The position numbers and the translations under genes were made by a program. 64,000 nt of DNA from Rhizobium sp. 11515TR. GTDB lineage: Bacteria > Pseudomonadota > Alphaproteobacteria > Rhizobiales > Rhizobiaceae. The stretch spans positions 1,505,180 to 1,569,179 of the forward strand of contig NZ_CP022999.1 of assembly GCF_002277895.1 (NCBI RefSeq). Direction: 5' to 3'. Under the pieces are notes generated by a model, which searched no databases, was not told the DNA's origin, and was given only the letters and a program-made list of their open reading frames with translations. Numbering within the stretch: position 1 is the stretch's first letter; each line of letters opens with the position of its first letter. Shown in pieces: positions 26,834 to 34,996 of the stretch.

Positions 26834-27862
26834 ATGCGTCGCCCCACCATATCGGATCTCGCCAAGGCGTCCGGCGTCAGTGTCGCCACCATCGACCGTG
26901 TGCTGAACGGGCGCCTTCCGGTTCGCGAACAGACGGCACGGCGCGTCTATGAAGCGGCGCAGGACATCGGCTATCACGCTGTCGGCCTCCTGCGTCAGCG
27001 CGTCTTCGAAGACGTGCCACGCTATCAGCTAGCATTCCTGTTGCAGAAGCCCATGCAATCATTTTATCAAGCCTTTGCCAAAGAGATCGAAGCGGCTGCG
27101 GCAGCGATGACGGCAGCGAAGCTGCAGGTTCAAATCGACTATCCGGCTGTCTCGACACCGAGCGTAATCGCCGAGAAAATGCGAGCGCTGGCAGCGCGTA
27201 ATCAGGTCGTGGCCGTCGTCGCCCCTGATTATCCAGCTGTCGAGGCGATCGTCGACGAGCTCAAGGAAAAGGGGATTCCGGTCTTTTCCGTACTTTCCGA
27301 CTTTGCCGCGGGCGTTCGGGAGGGGTATCTCGGCCTCGACAACAGAAAGGTCGGGAGATCTGCTGCCTGGACGATCGCGCGCACGGCTCGTAAGCCGGGC
27401 AAAGTGGCGTGTTTCGTGGGCAGCCACCGTTTTCACGGCCACGAGTTGCGAGAGCTGGGTTTTCGCTCCTATTTCCGCGAGAATGCGCCGGAATTCGAGG
27501 TGCTGGAAACGCTCATCAATTTCGACGCCGTCGACGTCACGCATGAGGCGACGCTCGATCTTCTGCAGAAACATCCAGACCTTATCGGTCTCTATGTAGC
27601 CGGCGGCGGAATGGAGGGGGCGATCGCCGCACTCCGGGAGGAAAACCGCGCAGGCGACGTGACCCTCATCGTCAACGAGCTTGTCCCCGAGAGTAAGGGC
27701 GCACTGATGGATGGAACAGTTGCCATGGCCATTTGCACTCCATTGCCTCTTCTGTGCCGAGAGCTCATCACGCAAATGGTGAGTTCAGTCGAAAGAAGCG
27801 CGCAAACGACCGTGCGTCAGACTTTTTTCCCGTTCGAGATCTATATCTCCGAGAATATTTGA
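26834..27862 (+). CDS. LacI-family regulator of the mocDEF-like operon
   Basis: 342 residues. N-terminal LacI helix-turn-helix ISDLAKASGVSVATIDRVLNGR, with Asp-Arg in the recognition helix end (IDRVLN), then a periplasmic-binding-like sugar domain (YQLAFLLQKPMQSFYQAFAKEIE ... LYVAGGGMEGAIAALREENR). Divergent from the oxygenase operon with paired palindromes in between. It is a full-length paralog of the LacI gene at 28982; both share VDR/IDR recognition ends and the GGGMEGAIAALRE block. A MocR-like inducer such as a cyclitol is a guess. Confidence 0.9.
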   Translation: MRRPTISDLAKASGVSVATIDRVLNGRLPVREQTARRVYEAAQDIGYHAVGLLRQRVFEDVPRYQLAFLLQKPMQSFYQAFAKEIEAAAAAMTAAKLQVQIDYPAVSTPSVIAEKMRALAARNQVVAVVAPDYPAVEAIVDELKEKGIPVFSVLSDFAAGVREGYLGLDNRKVGRSAAWTIARTARKPGKVACFVGSHRFHGHELRELGFRSYFRENAPEFEVLETLINFDAVDVTHEATLDLLQKHPDLIGLYVAGGGMEGAIAALREENRAGDVTLIVNELVPESKGALMDGTVAMAICTPLPLLCRELITQMVSSVERSAQTTVRQTFFPFEIYISENI

Positions 27863-27961
27863 ATGAAGGAAAGCCGCCGATGATATGGGCCACGGCTGCA
27901 GCGCCGCTATTAAAACGGAAGGTCCAAAACAACGAGCTCGATCTTATCGACATAAGATTGG

Positions 27962-27989
27962 GCCGAGCCTGGCTATAGCCAGGCTCGGC
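27962..27989. terminator. Bidirectional hairpin between convergent LacI and TIM-barrel genes
   Basis: Perfect 12-bp arms GCCGAGCCTGGC / GCCAGGCTCGGC with loop TATA. Lies 99 bases after the LacI stop and 28 before the TIM-barrel stop on the opposite strand. No long T-run. Confidence 0.72.
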
Positions 27990-28016
27990 AAGTTCCCTCG
28001 CAACACCGGTTCGGCA

Positions 28017-28826
28017 TCACCCGGCCTTTAAGGCCGATTCGATGAAATCAAATGAGGCTTGGATCGCTTCTCGTGGGTTGGCGAGGTCGTGCACCAGGGG
28101 AGAGAAGCATTCGTAGGAAATCGGTCCGACATATCCGGCAGCCTGCAGAGCCTTGATCTGACCGACATTGTCCAGTCGGTCCAATCGGTCGACGAGAACC
28201 CGGTGTTCGTCTTCCATCTGGTTCAGCTGCAACGTCGGATCGACGACGGCCGATATGTGGACGATCCCGGTGTGGCCGGCAAAAATCGGCCCGCCATCCG
28301 CCAGGGCATGATGGAACGTGTCATGGACGAGTTTATAGCGGTGCGCTGCGTCGAGCGCATTGATCGCGTCCACGAGCTCTGCCTTGTAACGCAGCGAGGA
28401 ACGCTGGAACCCCAGCGGCTCGACCAGCGCGACAAGCTCTGCCTCTTGAAGAAGAGGCAAGATGGCGGCGAGGGACGTTTCGAGATTGGCTTTGCGCTCC
28501 TGCGCCTCGGTGCCGATCCCCTCGTTTCGCGGGATCAGGCTGATAGTTTCAGCACCAGCCTCCTTGGCGATTGCAATCAGGTCCCGAACCTTCCGCTCGA
28601 TATCATCCGACCAGAAATTGAATGGATAGACCTGGGACAGGCCAACGAGCCGCAAACCTCGCTCCCGAACCATTTGACCCGCCTTCGTCGGCGAAAGGCC
28701 GTCAAATAGCTGGCGCTTGAGGTCGTTGCGAACCTCTACACCCTGGCAGCCGAGAGCAACCGATAGGTCGAGGAAATCGGTGTAGCTAAGATTTGGTGCC
28801 GTAATCTGATTGAGTGCCCGGAACAT
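28017..28826 (-). CDS. TIM-barrel isomerase/epimerase, IolI/IolH-like
   Basis: 269 residues from ATG 28826 (GGGAGGAAAC upstream; an upstream ATG is unsupported). AP_endonuc_2 (xylose-isomerase-like) family: ALGCQGVEVRND, AKEAGAETISLIPR, ALVEPLGFQRSS, KLVHDTFHHALADGG, GIVHISAVVD, GYVGPISYECFSP. The Glu, Asp-His and Glu metal positions of 2-keto-inositol isomerases are visible (VEPLG, HDTFHH, YECF). Position between two cyclitol-style LacI regulators supports an inositol-derivative step downstream of the MocDEF-like oxygenase. Exact reaction not known. Confidence 0.8.
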   Translation of the reverse strand: MFRALNQITAPNLSYTDFLDLSVALGCQGVEVRNDLKRQLFDGLSPTKAGQMVRERGLRLVGLSQVYPFNFWSDDIERKVRDLIAIAKEAGAETISLIPRNEGIGTEAQERKANLETSLAAILPLLQEAELVALVEPLGFQRSSLRYKAELVDAINALDAAHRYKLVHDTFHHALADGGPIFAGHTGIVHISAVVDPTLQLNQMEDEHRVLVDRLDRLDNVGQIKALQAAGYVGPISYECFSPLVHDLANPREAIQASFDFIESALKAG

Positions 28827-28961
28827 GTTTCCTCCCAAGATCCCGATATTGCTGCTCCGGCGGAGCGCCACGCGGCTCAAGGCAATGCCAAAAGGATCCG
28901 TCGTGCGCAATCGGGTGGAATTTGGATTAGCGCATCGGTGAGGTTTCTTGCGCCTTCCGCT

Positions 28962-28978
28962 TGAGGTGTTTCACCTCA
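28962..28978. promoter_or_regulatory. Palindrome TGAGGTG-N3-CACCTCA before the TIM-barrel gene
   Basis: Perfect 7-bp arms with a 3-base spacer, 136 bases upstream of the TIM-barrel start and 4 bases past the LacI stop. Could be an operator for the paralogous LacI protein or a small terminator hairpin for its gene; it has no T-run, which favours an operator. Confidence 0.4.
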
Positions 28979-28981
28979 TTC

Positions 28982-30010
28982 TCAGATGGAAGGAGGTAGA
29001 AAAAGTTGCGGTTCCAGAAAATGCGCATCCGGCATTTGAACCCGATCCTGGAGCACGTTTTGTGCCATCAGCTCGACGGTATCCCGGCAAAGCTGGGCCA
29101 GAGGCGTGCCGATGACCATTGTCGCATAGCCGTCGGAAAGGGCCGCGCGGCTGACCGAGGTAAGTTCGTTGACGATGAGGGCAACTTCTCCCGGCGCGCG
29201 CGTTTCCCGCAGCGCCGCTATTGCGCCTTCCATCCCACCGCCTGCGACGTAGATGCCTCTCAGATCCGGATGACGCTCAAGCAAGGCGACCGAGGTTTCA
29301 TGGGTCAGCTTTCTTGTCTCAAGATTGATGACTGGTTCCAGGATATCGAGATCCGGCCGTAATTGGCTTAGGTATGAACGGAATCCGGCTTCCTTCAATT
29401 CGTGTCCCTGCCAGCGATTACTGCCAAGAAAAATCGCGACTTTTCCGGGCTGGCGACTTGCCATGGCGATCATCCATGCCGCCAGGCGTCCGACCTTGTG
29501 ATTGTCGAGACCGATATAGGTTTGACGCGCGCCGTGGCCGAAATCATTCAGCAGGGCGAAGACGGGAACTCCGTTCTGCCGCAAGCTCCGGGCGGCTTCA
29601 TTGACGATGCCGTGGTTGACCGCAGTGCAAGCTATCGCTTCGGTATGTGTGGCAAGTTCGCGCATGATTGTCGCAAAGTCTGCCGGCGACTGAGACGGTG
29701 AATATCGAATGGTCACTTCACCGCGAAAATCCTGACGGTCTGCCACCGCCCGGATCAGCTCTTTGCTGAAAGACTGATAAAACTCCTGTCTTTCCTTTAT
29801 GAGCAGGAAGCCAAGTCTCACTCTTGCAAGCGGTGCGGTCAGCTGCCGATCGATCAGACCACTCGCATAATAGGCCAGTTTATGCGCTGCTTCTGCAACC
29901 TTGCGGACCGTTTCCTCGCGGACGAAGCCTCTCTCGTGAATGACACGATCTACAGTCGCTTTGCTTACCTTCGCCTCTTTGGCGATATCCTCAATTCTTG
30001 TCCGCTTCAT
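28982..30010 (-). CDS. LacI-family regulator, paralog of the one at 26834
   Basis: 342 residues from ATG 30010. HTH IEDIAKEAKVSKATVDRVIHERG; effector domain LGFLLIKERQEFYQSFSKEL ... GIYVAGGGMEGAIAALRETR. Same length and closely similar text to the first LacI protein, including IGLDNHKVGRLAAWMIA. It precedes the TIM-barrel gene on the same strand (155-base gap). The palindrome CCTGATCAGG about 30017-30026 sits just before its start, a candidate autoregulatory site. Confidence 0.9.
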   Translation of the reverse strand: MKRTRIEDIAKEAKVSKATVDRVIHERGFVREETVRKVAEAAHKLAYYASGLIDRQLTAPLARVRLGFLLIKERQEFYQSFSKELIRAVADRQDFRGEVTIRYSPSQSPADFATIMRELATHTEAIACTAVNHGIVNEAARSLRQNGVPVFALLNDFGHGARQTYIGLDNHKVGRLAAWMIAMASRQPGKVAIFLGSNRWQGHELKEAGFRSYLSQLRPDLDILEPVINLETRKLTHETSVALLERHPDLRGIYVAGGGMEGAIAALRETRAPGEVALIVNELTSVSRAALSDGYATMVIGTPLAQLCRDTVELMAQNVLQDRVQMPDAHFLEPQLFLPPSI

Positions 30011-30361
30011 ATAAATCCTGATCAGGCCCCCCGGGGATTGCTGACCTTGCCTTATTCGCCAGATCCAACAGGCTTCGTCATTGGCCGGCAATCTAAGTCA
30101 AAGTGAAAGGTGCTCCAAGAGGGGGTGCTTGTGCCTCGATCTATCAAAATGTCGATAGTCTGCCTCAGCCGCTGTCGCCTGGCATGGCCGCAACGGACGA
30201 GTTTGTCGCCTTGCGCGGGTCGATCCCGTTTTCCCGGCCGCCGTCCGATCCGTCATGGGGAAGCGATGTTTTCGAAGCCCCTGAAGATCGCTTTGCTTAT
30301 GCATGCTCAGTATGCGAGAGGCAAATCTGCATCTCGGAATTTGTTTACATGGCGATCAAAT
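30011..30361. other. Intergenic region between LacI and Rrf2 genes
   Basis: Holds divergent promoters. Short open frames on both strands show no family resemblance and no ribosome sites. Near the LacI start lies CCTGATCAGG (about 30017-30026). Confidence 0.45.
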
Positions 30362-30380
30362 AAGGATATTCTTTATCCTT
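30362..30380. promoter_or_regulatory. Rrf2-type operator AAGGATA-N5-TATCCTT
   Basis: Perfect 7-bp arms with 5-base spacer (AAGGATA TTCTT TATCCTT), 39 bases before the Rrf2 ATG. The same 19-bp architecture occurs twice, back to back, before the AhpD-like gene at 34886-34923. That repetition makes it the likely binding site of the Rrf2 protein. Confidence 0.7.
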
Positions 30381-30418
30381 GATAGATATATGCCAGCCGC
30401 GGGCCTTGGAATGATTTT

Positions 30419-30907
30419 ATGATTTTGAAAAGCCAAGTCGAATGGGCTCTCCATTGTTGCGCCATTCTTGCAGGTTTGCCTGACGGCCGCTATCTCTCCA
30501 CCAAAGCGCTCGCCGAATTCCATGGGCTTCCCAAGGAATATCTTTCCAAGGCCCTCCAGAGCCTGTCTCAGGCTGGACTTGTCGACACGACACTCGGCCC
30601 CTCCGGTGGTTATCGATTGGCGAGACCGCCCGCGGATCTCACTTTTCTAGAGATCGTGGAGGCCGTCGAGGGGCGGCAGCGAACCTTCGTCTGCACCAAT
30701 ATTCGCGCCAACAACCCCTGCCGCCCGAAGGACTATTGCGAAAGCAGCCCTTGTGCGGTGGCGCGCATCATGTGGGAGGCCGACGAAGCGTGGCGCGAGA
30801 AACTGCGTAGTGTCAAATTGTCAGACCTCGTCGGCATCCTGTCGAAGGAGATCCCGCCGGAACTCTGGAAAAGCTCTTTCGAATGGGTGCTAGAGCGCGC
30901 CGGATGA
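30419..30907 (+). CDS. Rrf2-family transcriptional regulator, Fe-S or thiol sensing
   Basis: 162 residues. Winged helix MILKSQVEWALHCCAILAGL ... PKEYLSKALQSLSQAGLVDT, then GPSGGYRLARPPADLTFLEIVEAVEG, the Rrf2 signature. Cysteines at 92, 101, 107 and 112 (C-x8-C-x5-C-x4-C) resemble the cluster-binding region of IscR/NsrR/RirA, with one extra Cys. It could carry a [2Fe-2S] or [4Fe-4S] cluster or act as a thiol switch. Its operator recurs before the stress gene series at 34.9 kb. The end overlaps the convergent MscS gene by 18 bases. Confidence 0.9.
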   Translation: MILKSQVEWALHCCAILAGLPDGRYLSTKALAEFHGLPKEYLSKALQSLSQAGLVDTTLGPSGGYRLARPPADLTFLEIVEAVEGRQRTFVCTNIRANNPCRPKDYCESSPCAVARIMWEADEAWREKLRSVKLSDLVGILSKEIPPELWKSSFEWVLERAG

Positions 30908-31912
30908 TATCGCCCTGAGAGTGGCCTGTTCCTTCTGTTCGCCTGTCGGGGGGCAGACGAGGCTTTGGGCCGGCATCGCCAATGATATTCCGTTCGCCCT
31001 GCAATGTTCGTAGATGAGATCGATGATCTCGTTCTGTGCCGACATGCGGCCTGCCGCGCTCGCGACGCGGAAGAACAGCTCGATCTCGAGAGCGATTGCG
31101 TCGATCGTCTTGAGCGCGACGACCGGCGGCGGGTTCATGACGATCCTTTCGCAGCCCTGCAGGACGGCAAGCATGACCTCTTCGACGAGCCGCGGCTTGT
31201 GTATGGCGGATATTCGCATCGTCAGCGAGATCTGGTGCGACTCATCAGGGCGGCTGCGATTGGTAACGCCCTGTTTCGCCAGCACGCTGTTCGGCAGGAC
31301 GACGACGTTATATCCGCCCGAAAGCAGATTGGTGGAGCGCCAGTTGGTTTCAACGACACGCCCTTCGGTGCCGTCGGCGAGCTGGATCCAGTCGCCGATG
31401 ACGTAGGCGCGACCGAGAGCCAGCGCGATTCCGGAAAAGACATCGGCAAGCGTGTTCTGCAGCGCAAGGCCTATAATGACGACGACGATGCCTGAGGTGG
31501 CAATCAGCGGCCCAACGGGTGCGCCGAAGACGAAGCCGATGACGGACAGGGCGACGCCGAGATAGACGATGCCGACGATCAGATCCTGAAGAAGATGCGC
31601 CTCCTGCGGCCGGCGGTTGAGGGTGAGATAGATATGGAGGAAGCCGATCATCGTCCAGGCAAGATGCAGCCACCAAAGGATCCTTGCGGACTTGGCAAGC
31701 AGGATGCCGCCATTCTGAAGCTCGTCGTAGTCAAAGTGATAAGGCGAAATTCCGGCAAGCCAGAGCACGAGGCTCATGCAGCAAAAGAACAGGATCTGCA
31801 CGACGAGGCGCCCGGTTGGGCGGCTGCGTCCCTGGATATGCCAGATGACAATGCCGGCCAGCCCGAGCAGGTTGATCAGGACGAGCGGAAGGGAATGATG
31901 TTCGCCAAACAT
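30890..31912 (-). CDS. MscS-family mechanosensitive ion channel
   Basis: 340 residues from ATG 31912; an ATG at 31981 would start inside the cupin terminator hairpin. Four to five helices (LVLINLLGLAGIVIWHI, LVVQILFFCCMSLVLWLAGI, LAWTMIGFLHIYLTL, LIVGIVYLGVALSVIGFVF), then the pore helix TSGIVVVIIGLALQNTLADVFSGIAL and the beta domain (GDWIQLADGTEGRVVETNWRSTNLL, VVVLPNSVLAKQGVTN). An osmotic safety valve or ion efflux channel of the inner membrane. Last of a minus-strand series that begins with the AhpD-like gene. Confidence 0.9.
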   Translation of the reverse strand: MFGEHHSLPLVLINLLGLAGIVIWHIQGRSRPTGRLVVQILFFCCMSLVLWLAGISPYHFDYDELQNGGILLAKSARILWWLHLAWTMIGFLHIYLTLNRRPQEAHLLQDLIVGIVYLGVALSVIGFVFGAPVGPLIATSGIVVVIIGLALQNTLADVFSGIALALGRAYVIGDWIQLADGTEGRVVETNWRSTNLLSGGYNVVVLPNSVLAKQGVTNRSRPDESHQISLTMRISAIHKPRLVEEVMLAVLQGCERIVMNPPPVVALKTIDAIALEIELFFRVASAAGRMSAQNEIIDLIYEHCRANGISLAMPAQSLVCPPTGEQKEQATLRAISSGAL

Positions 31913-31952
31913 GATAGGGCTCACCGACGATGATTTCCTGAAACCGGAAAGG

Positions 31953-31975
31953 GACGGGCGCCTCCGGCACCCGTC
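31953..31975 (-). terminator. Hairpin after the cupin gene
   Basis: GACGGG / CCCGTC arms with further GCC/GGC pairing, 10 bases past the cupin stop, followed by CCTTTCC. Weak T-content, so perhaps only partial termination before mscS. Confidence 0.45.
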
Positions 31976-31985
31976 CGGCATCCGG

Positions 31986-32402
31986 TTATTTCTTGATCGG
32001 GAAGGTCAGTTCCTTCTGGCTGCTGTCGACGACGAAGACAGCCAACAGCTTCGCCGGCTTGGTCTTGCTAGCATTCTCGCTGACGCCGTGGCGATCGCCC
32101 GGCATCTCGGAGAAGTTTTCGCCGGCCTTGAAGACCTTGACCGGACCGTCATTGACCTGGCTGCGGATCGCCCCTTCCAGGACCGTTGCATAAATGAAGG
32201 CCGAGTTCGGATGGGTGTGGGCCGAGGAAAAGCCGCCCGGACCGTATTCCACGAGGACGCCCTTGATGCTCTTGCCGGGAACGTTCGGCAGTTCGTGTTC
32301 GTAGACAAGCGTGACCTTGGCATCCTTCTCGCCTGCAGCGTGTGCAACGGCGGTGGTGGACACCAGGACGGTGAGGGCGAGGCCGAGAATTGACTTGATC
32401 AT
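31986..32402 (-). CDS. Exported cupin-domain protein
   Basis: 138 residues from ATG 32402 (AAAGGAATTCGAG upstream). Signal peptide MIKSILGLALTVLVSTTAVAHA, then a single cupin barrel: GPGGFSSAHTHPNSAFIYATVLEG (motif 1, His-His) and EMPGDRHGVSEN (motif 2, His). Metal-binding, periplasmic. Related proteins occur next to AhpD-like and MBL genes in oxidant-stress operons. Enzymatic or sensory role unknown. Confidence 0.8.
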   Translation of the reverse strand: MIKSILGLALTVLVSTTAVAHAAGEKDAKVTLVYEHELPNVPGKSIKGVLVEYGPGGFSSAHTHPNSAFIYATVLEGAIRSQVNDGPVKVFKAGENFSEMPGDRHGVSENASKTKPAKLLAVFVVDSSQKELTFPIKK

Positions 32403-32431
32403 CTCGAATTCCTTTCTGAAGAGTCGAACAG

Positions 32432-33184
32432 TTATTTGCGGGCGGAGGTTGCGAACCATTGCTCGAAGGTGATGCGGCCGAGGCGCGGATTGCCGTCGGA
32501 CACGAGCGAGCCGTCTTCCAGCCTTGCGCCGAAATAGCGGGCTTCCGGATCCGCCACGACCTTGCGGGCATCGCCCATTGCCTTGAGGTAGCGGGCAACG
32601 AGCTCATTCAGCCGGACACGTTCTGGACCGGAGATCTCGACGATGCCATTGATTGCCGCGGAGTTTGCGACGACGGTCATGTTGTCGGCGACGTCGTCGG
32701 AAGCGATCGGCTGCACGTAGGCCGGCGACAGGCGCACCGTATCGCCGACCGTGCCGGACTGGGCGATGCCGCTTAGGAATTCCATGAACTGCGTCGAATG
32801 GACGATCGTATAGGGAATGCCGGAGTCGCGGATGATCTTTTCCTGGGCGACCTTGGCGCGCATGTAGCCGCTTTCGGGCAGGCGATCGACACCGATGATG
32901 GAAAGGGCGATATGATGCTTCACGCCGGCCGTCTTTTCCGCTGCCGCCAGATTGCGGCCTGACGTCTCGAAGAATTCGAGCACGGCTTTGTCCTCGAAGG
33001 ATGGCGAGTTTGCGAGGTCCATGACGATAGAGGCGCCGGCCAATGCTTCGGCGAGCCCTTCGCCCGTAATCGTATTGACGCCGGTGTTCGGTGCAGCGGC
33101 AATGACTTCGTGGCCTTGCTTGCGAAGGCGGTCGGCTGTTTTCGAACCGATCAGGCCGGTCCCGCCGATGATGACGATTTTCAT
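32432..33184 (-). CDS. NmrA-like NAD(P)-binding protein (atypical SDR)
   Basis: 250 residues from ATG 33184, with GAGAAG before it. Rossmann motif IVIIGGTGLIGSKTADRLRKQGH; no classical YxxxK Tyr, as usual in atypical SDRs of the NmrA/HSCARG type that act as redox sensors or quinone reductases. Later segments HHIALSIIGVDRLPESGYMR and PYTIVHSTQFMEFL are typical of the group annotated as NAD(P)H-binding or SDR family. Sits between MBL-hydrolase and cupin genes on the same strand. Confidence 0.85.
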   Translation of the reverse strand: MKIVIIGGTGLIGSKTADRLRKQGHEVIAAAPNTGVNTITGEGLAEALAGASIVMDLANSPSFEDKAVLEFFETSGRNLAAAEKTAGVKHHIALSIIGVDRLPESGYMRAKVAQEKIIRDSGIPYTIVHSTQFMEFLSGIAQSGTVGDTVRLSPAYVQPIASDDVADNMTVVANSAAINGIVEISGPERVRLNELVARYLKAMGDARKVVADPEARYFGARLEDGSLVSDGNPRLGRITFEQWFATSARK

Positions 33185-33344
33185 GAGCTTCTCCATTTGC
33201 GGCCGCTTCGCGCACCGCATTGTTCGTTCATTCTGTGTGTGGGTTGCAGTCGGGCCCCGGTTCTGATCATGCCCTACATCCGCTCAGCGGAGCCGGGTGC
33301 TCCCTGACGGGTGCCCGCCGGCCCGGCACTTGCTCACCAGGAAG

Positions 33345-34259
33345 TTAGTAGTCCCAGAATACCGGTACCCAGCGGAAGACATCGCCGTCGGCTGCCACGT
33401 GGCCGACCGACGGGAACGGCATATGGGTCGCCACCAGAAGTCCGCCGGTCTCGGCCAGCTCCCGCAGAAGACGGACACGGACGCGGGCAGCCTCCTCCGG
33501 ATCGTGTTCGAAGCCGTTGTGCCAATCGGGATGTTCGAAGCCGACCGCGAACACGGCATCGCCTGCAAACATCAGCCGGTCCTTGCCGGAGGCGACGCGG
33601 ACCACGCTATGCCCGGGTGTGTGGCCGCCGGTTCGGGAGACGACCACGCCCGGCGCCACCTGGAATTCATCATCGAACAGTTTCAGCTGGTTTTCATACT
33701 CTTTTCTGAACTGCTTCGCGGCCGCCCGAAGCGCATCCGGGAAGCCGGGCGGCATTGACACATGGGAGAAGTCGGGCGCTTCCCAGAATTTGACCTCTGC
33801 CGCCGCCACATGGATCCTGAGGTCCGGACGCAGCCGCGCCTTCACTCCATCGACGAGCAGCCCGCCAACATGATCCATATGCATGTGGGTCAACACCACG
33901 TCGGTCACGGATCCAAGATCGATGCCGGCGGCTTCCAGCCGCTTGATCAGTTGTCCGGCCCGCGGCAGGTTCAATTCCGGGTCCAGCCCCAGGCCGGCGT
34001 CGATCAGGATGGTCTGCTTGCCGCTGCGAACGACGACCGCGTTCAGCGCCCAGTCAAAAGCGTCCTGCGGCAGGAACATGTCGTTCAGCCAGGCCGCGCG
34101 ATCGGCCGGGTCGGCATTGTATCCCAACATCTTGGTCGGCAGCGGCAACACGCCGTCACTGATCACGAGTACCTCGATATCGCCGATCTGTACCGCATAG
34201 CGCGACGGAACCAGCTCGTCAGGGCTTGTTTTAACGGAATGAGAAGTGTCTAGGTCCAT
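33345..34259 (-). CDS. MBL-fold metallo-hydrolase
   Basis: 304 residues from ATG 34259 (CAGGAGACAAAC upstream). Zinc motif THMHMDHVGG (HxHxDH), plus RTGGHTPGHSV and FAGDAVFAVGFEHPD giving the remaining His/Asp ligands, so the binuclear site is complete. No signal peptide visible. Similar to lactonase/quorum-quenching and quinoprotein-associated hydrolases, but the substrate cannot be assigned. Follows the AhpD-like gene by 130 bases. Confidence 0.88.
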   Translation of the reverse strand: MDLDTSHSVKTSPDELVPSRYAVQIGDIEVLVISDGVLPLPTKMLGYNADPADRAAWLNDMFLPQDAFDWALNAVVVRSGKQTILIDAGLGLDPELNLPRAGQLIKRLEAAGIDLGSVTDVVLTHMHMDHVGGLLVDGVKARLRPDLRIHVAAAEVKFWEAPDFSHVSMPPGFPDALRAAAKQFRKEYENQLKLFDDEFQVAPGVVVSRTGGHTPGHSVVRVASGKDRLMFAGDAVFAVGFEHPDWHNGFEHDPEEAARVRVRLLRELAETGGLLVATHMPFPSVGHVAADGDVFRWVPVFWDY

Positions 34260-34389
34260 GTTTGTCTCCTGTTGATCGAGATCTTGGAACCGATTTGGCC
34301 GGCTCCATGGTTGAAACGATTGTCATGTGAATCTTGGTTGCGGCCTCCGGAACGGCCGCGCATCGCTTACCGAGCCTTTCGTGAGAGGC

Positions 34390-34869
34390 TTAGTTGAGGC
34401 CGGCCCTGTCGAGGCCATAGGCCTTGTCGGCCGAGCCCGGCACGGTCTTGAAGGCGATGCTGGCGCGGTTCCAGGCATTGATGACCATGATTACGAAGGT
34501 GAGATCGGAGATTTCCTTCTCGGAAAGCTGGCCGCGCACGCGCTCGTAGAGCTCGTCGGGAATGCCGCCTTCATGCAGTTTCGTCACCGCTTCAGTCCAG
34601 GCGAGCGCGGCACGCTCCCGGGGAATGAAGAGATTGGATTCCCGCCAGACGGCTATGTGGTGGAGCCGGAGTTCGCTCTCGCTATGGATCTTGGCTTCCT
34701 TGACATGCATGTCCAGGCAGAAAGCGCAGCCGTTAATCTGCGATGCGCGAATGTGAACGAGATCCTGGATCTTCTGTTCGATGGCGCTGTCCTTCAGAGC
34801 CATGCTGAGTTCCGAGAGTTTCCTGAAGAGTTCCGGTGATTGCTGGGCATAATTCAAACGCTGGGTCAT
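34390..34869 (-). CDS. AhpD-like carboxymuconolactone decarboxylase family protein
   Basis: 159 residues. The core QDLVHIRASQINGCAFCLDMHVKEAK contains the CxxC-xxx-H redox motif of alkylhydroperoxidase AhpD and its relatives. Likely a thiol peroxidase or alkylhydroperoxide reductase partner, or carboxymuconolactone decarboxylase-like. Start ATG 34869, with GGAGGCGACC before it. Two back-to-back Rrf2-type operators lie 17-55 bases upstream, so the gene, and perhaps the four genes after it, respond to the Rrf2 sensor. Confidence 0.9.
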   Translation of the reverse strand: MTQRLNYAQQSPELFRKLSELSMALKDSAIEQKIQDLVHIRASQINGCAFCLDMHVKEAKIHSESELRLHHIAVWRESNLFIPRERAALAWTEAVTKLHEGGIPDELYERVRGQLSEKEISDLTFVIMVINAWNRASIAFKTVPGSADKAYGLDRAGLN

Positions 34870-34885
34870 GGTCGCCTCCGTTATT

Positions 34886-34923
34886 AAGGATATAAAATGT
34901 CCTTATGGATAAAAGATATCCTT
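34886..34923. promoter_or_regulatory. Two tandem Rrf2-type operators before the AhpD-like gene
   Basis: AAGGATA-TAAAA-TGTCCTT (34886-34904) abuts ATGGATA-AAAGA-TATCCTT (34905-34923). Each is one mismatch from the perfect AAGGATA-N5-TATCCTT at 30362. The pair also lies in the divergent promoter of the LysR gene at about 34997. Confidence 0.68.
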
Positions 34924-34996
34924 AATGGCTGGACAGTAAAGACCTTCCGGGCTAAGGTTTGAACATAAGGCCTATGCCGAAAAGTATGGGGTGGGG

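Noticed and set aside
30103..30382. Overlapping short frames between LacI and Rrf2 genes
   Set aside because: No ribosome sites or family features; likely promoter DNA.
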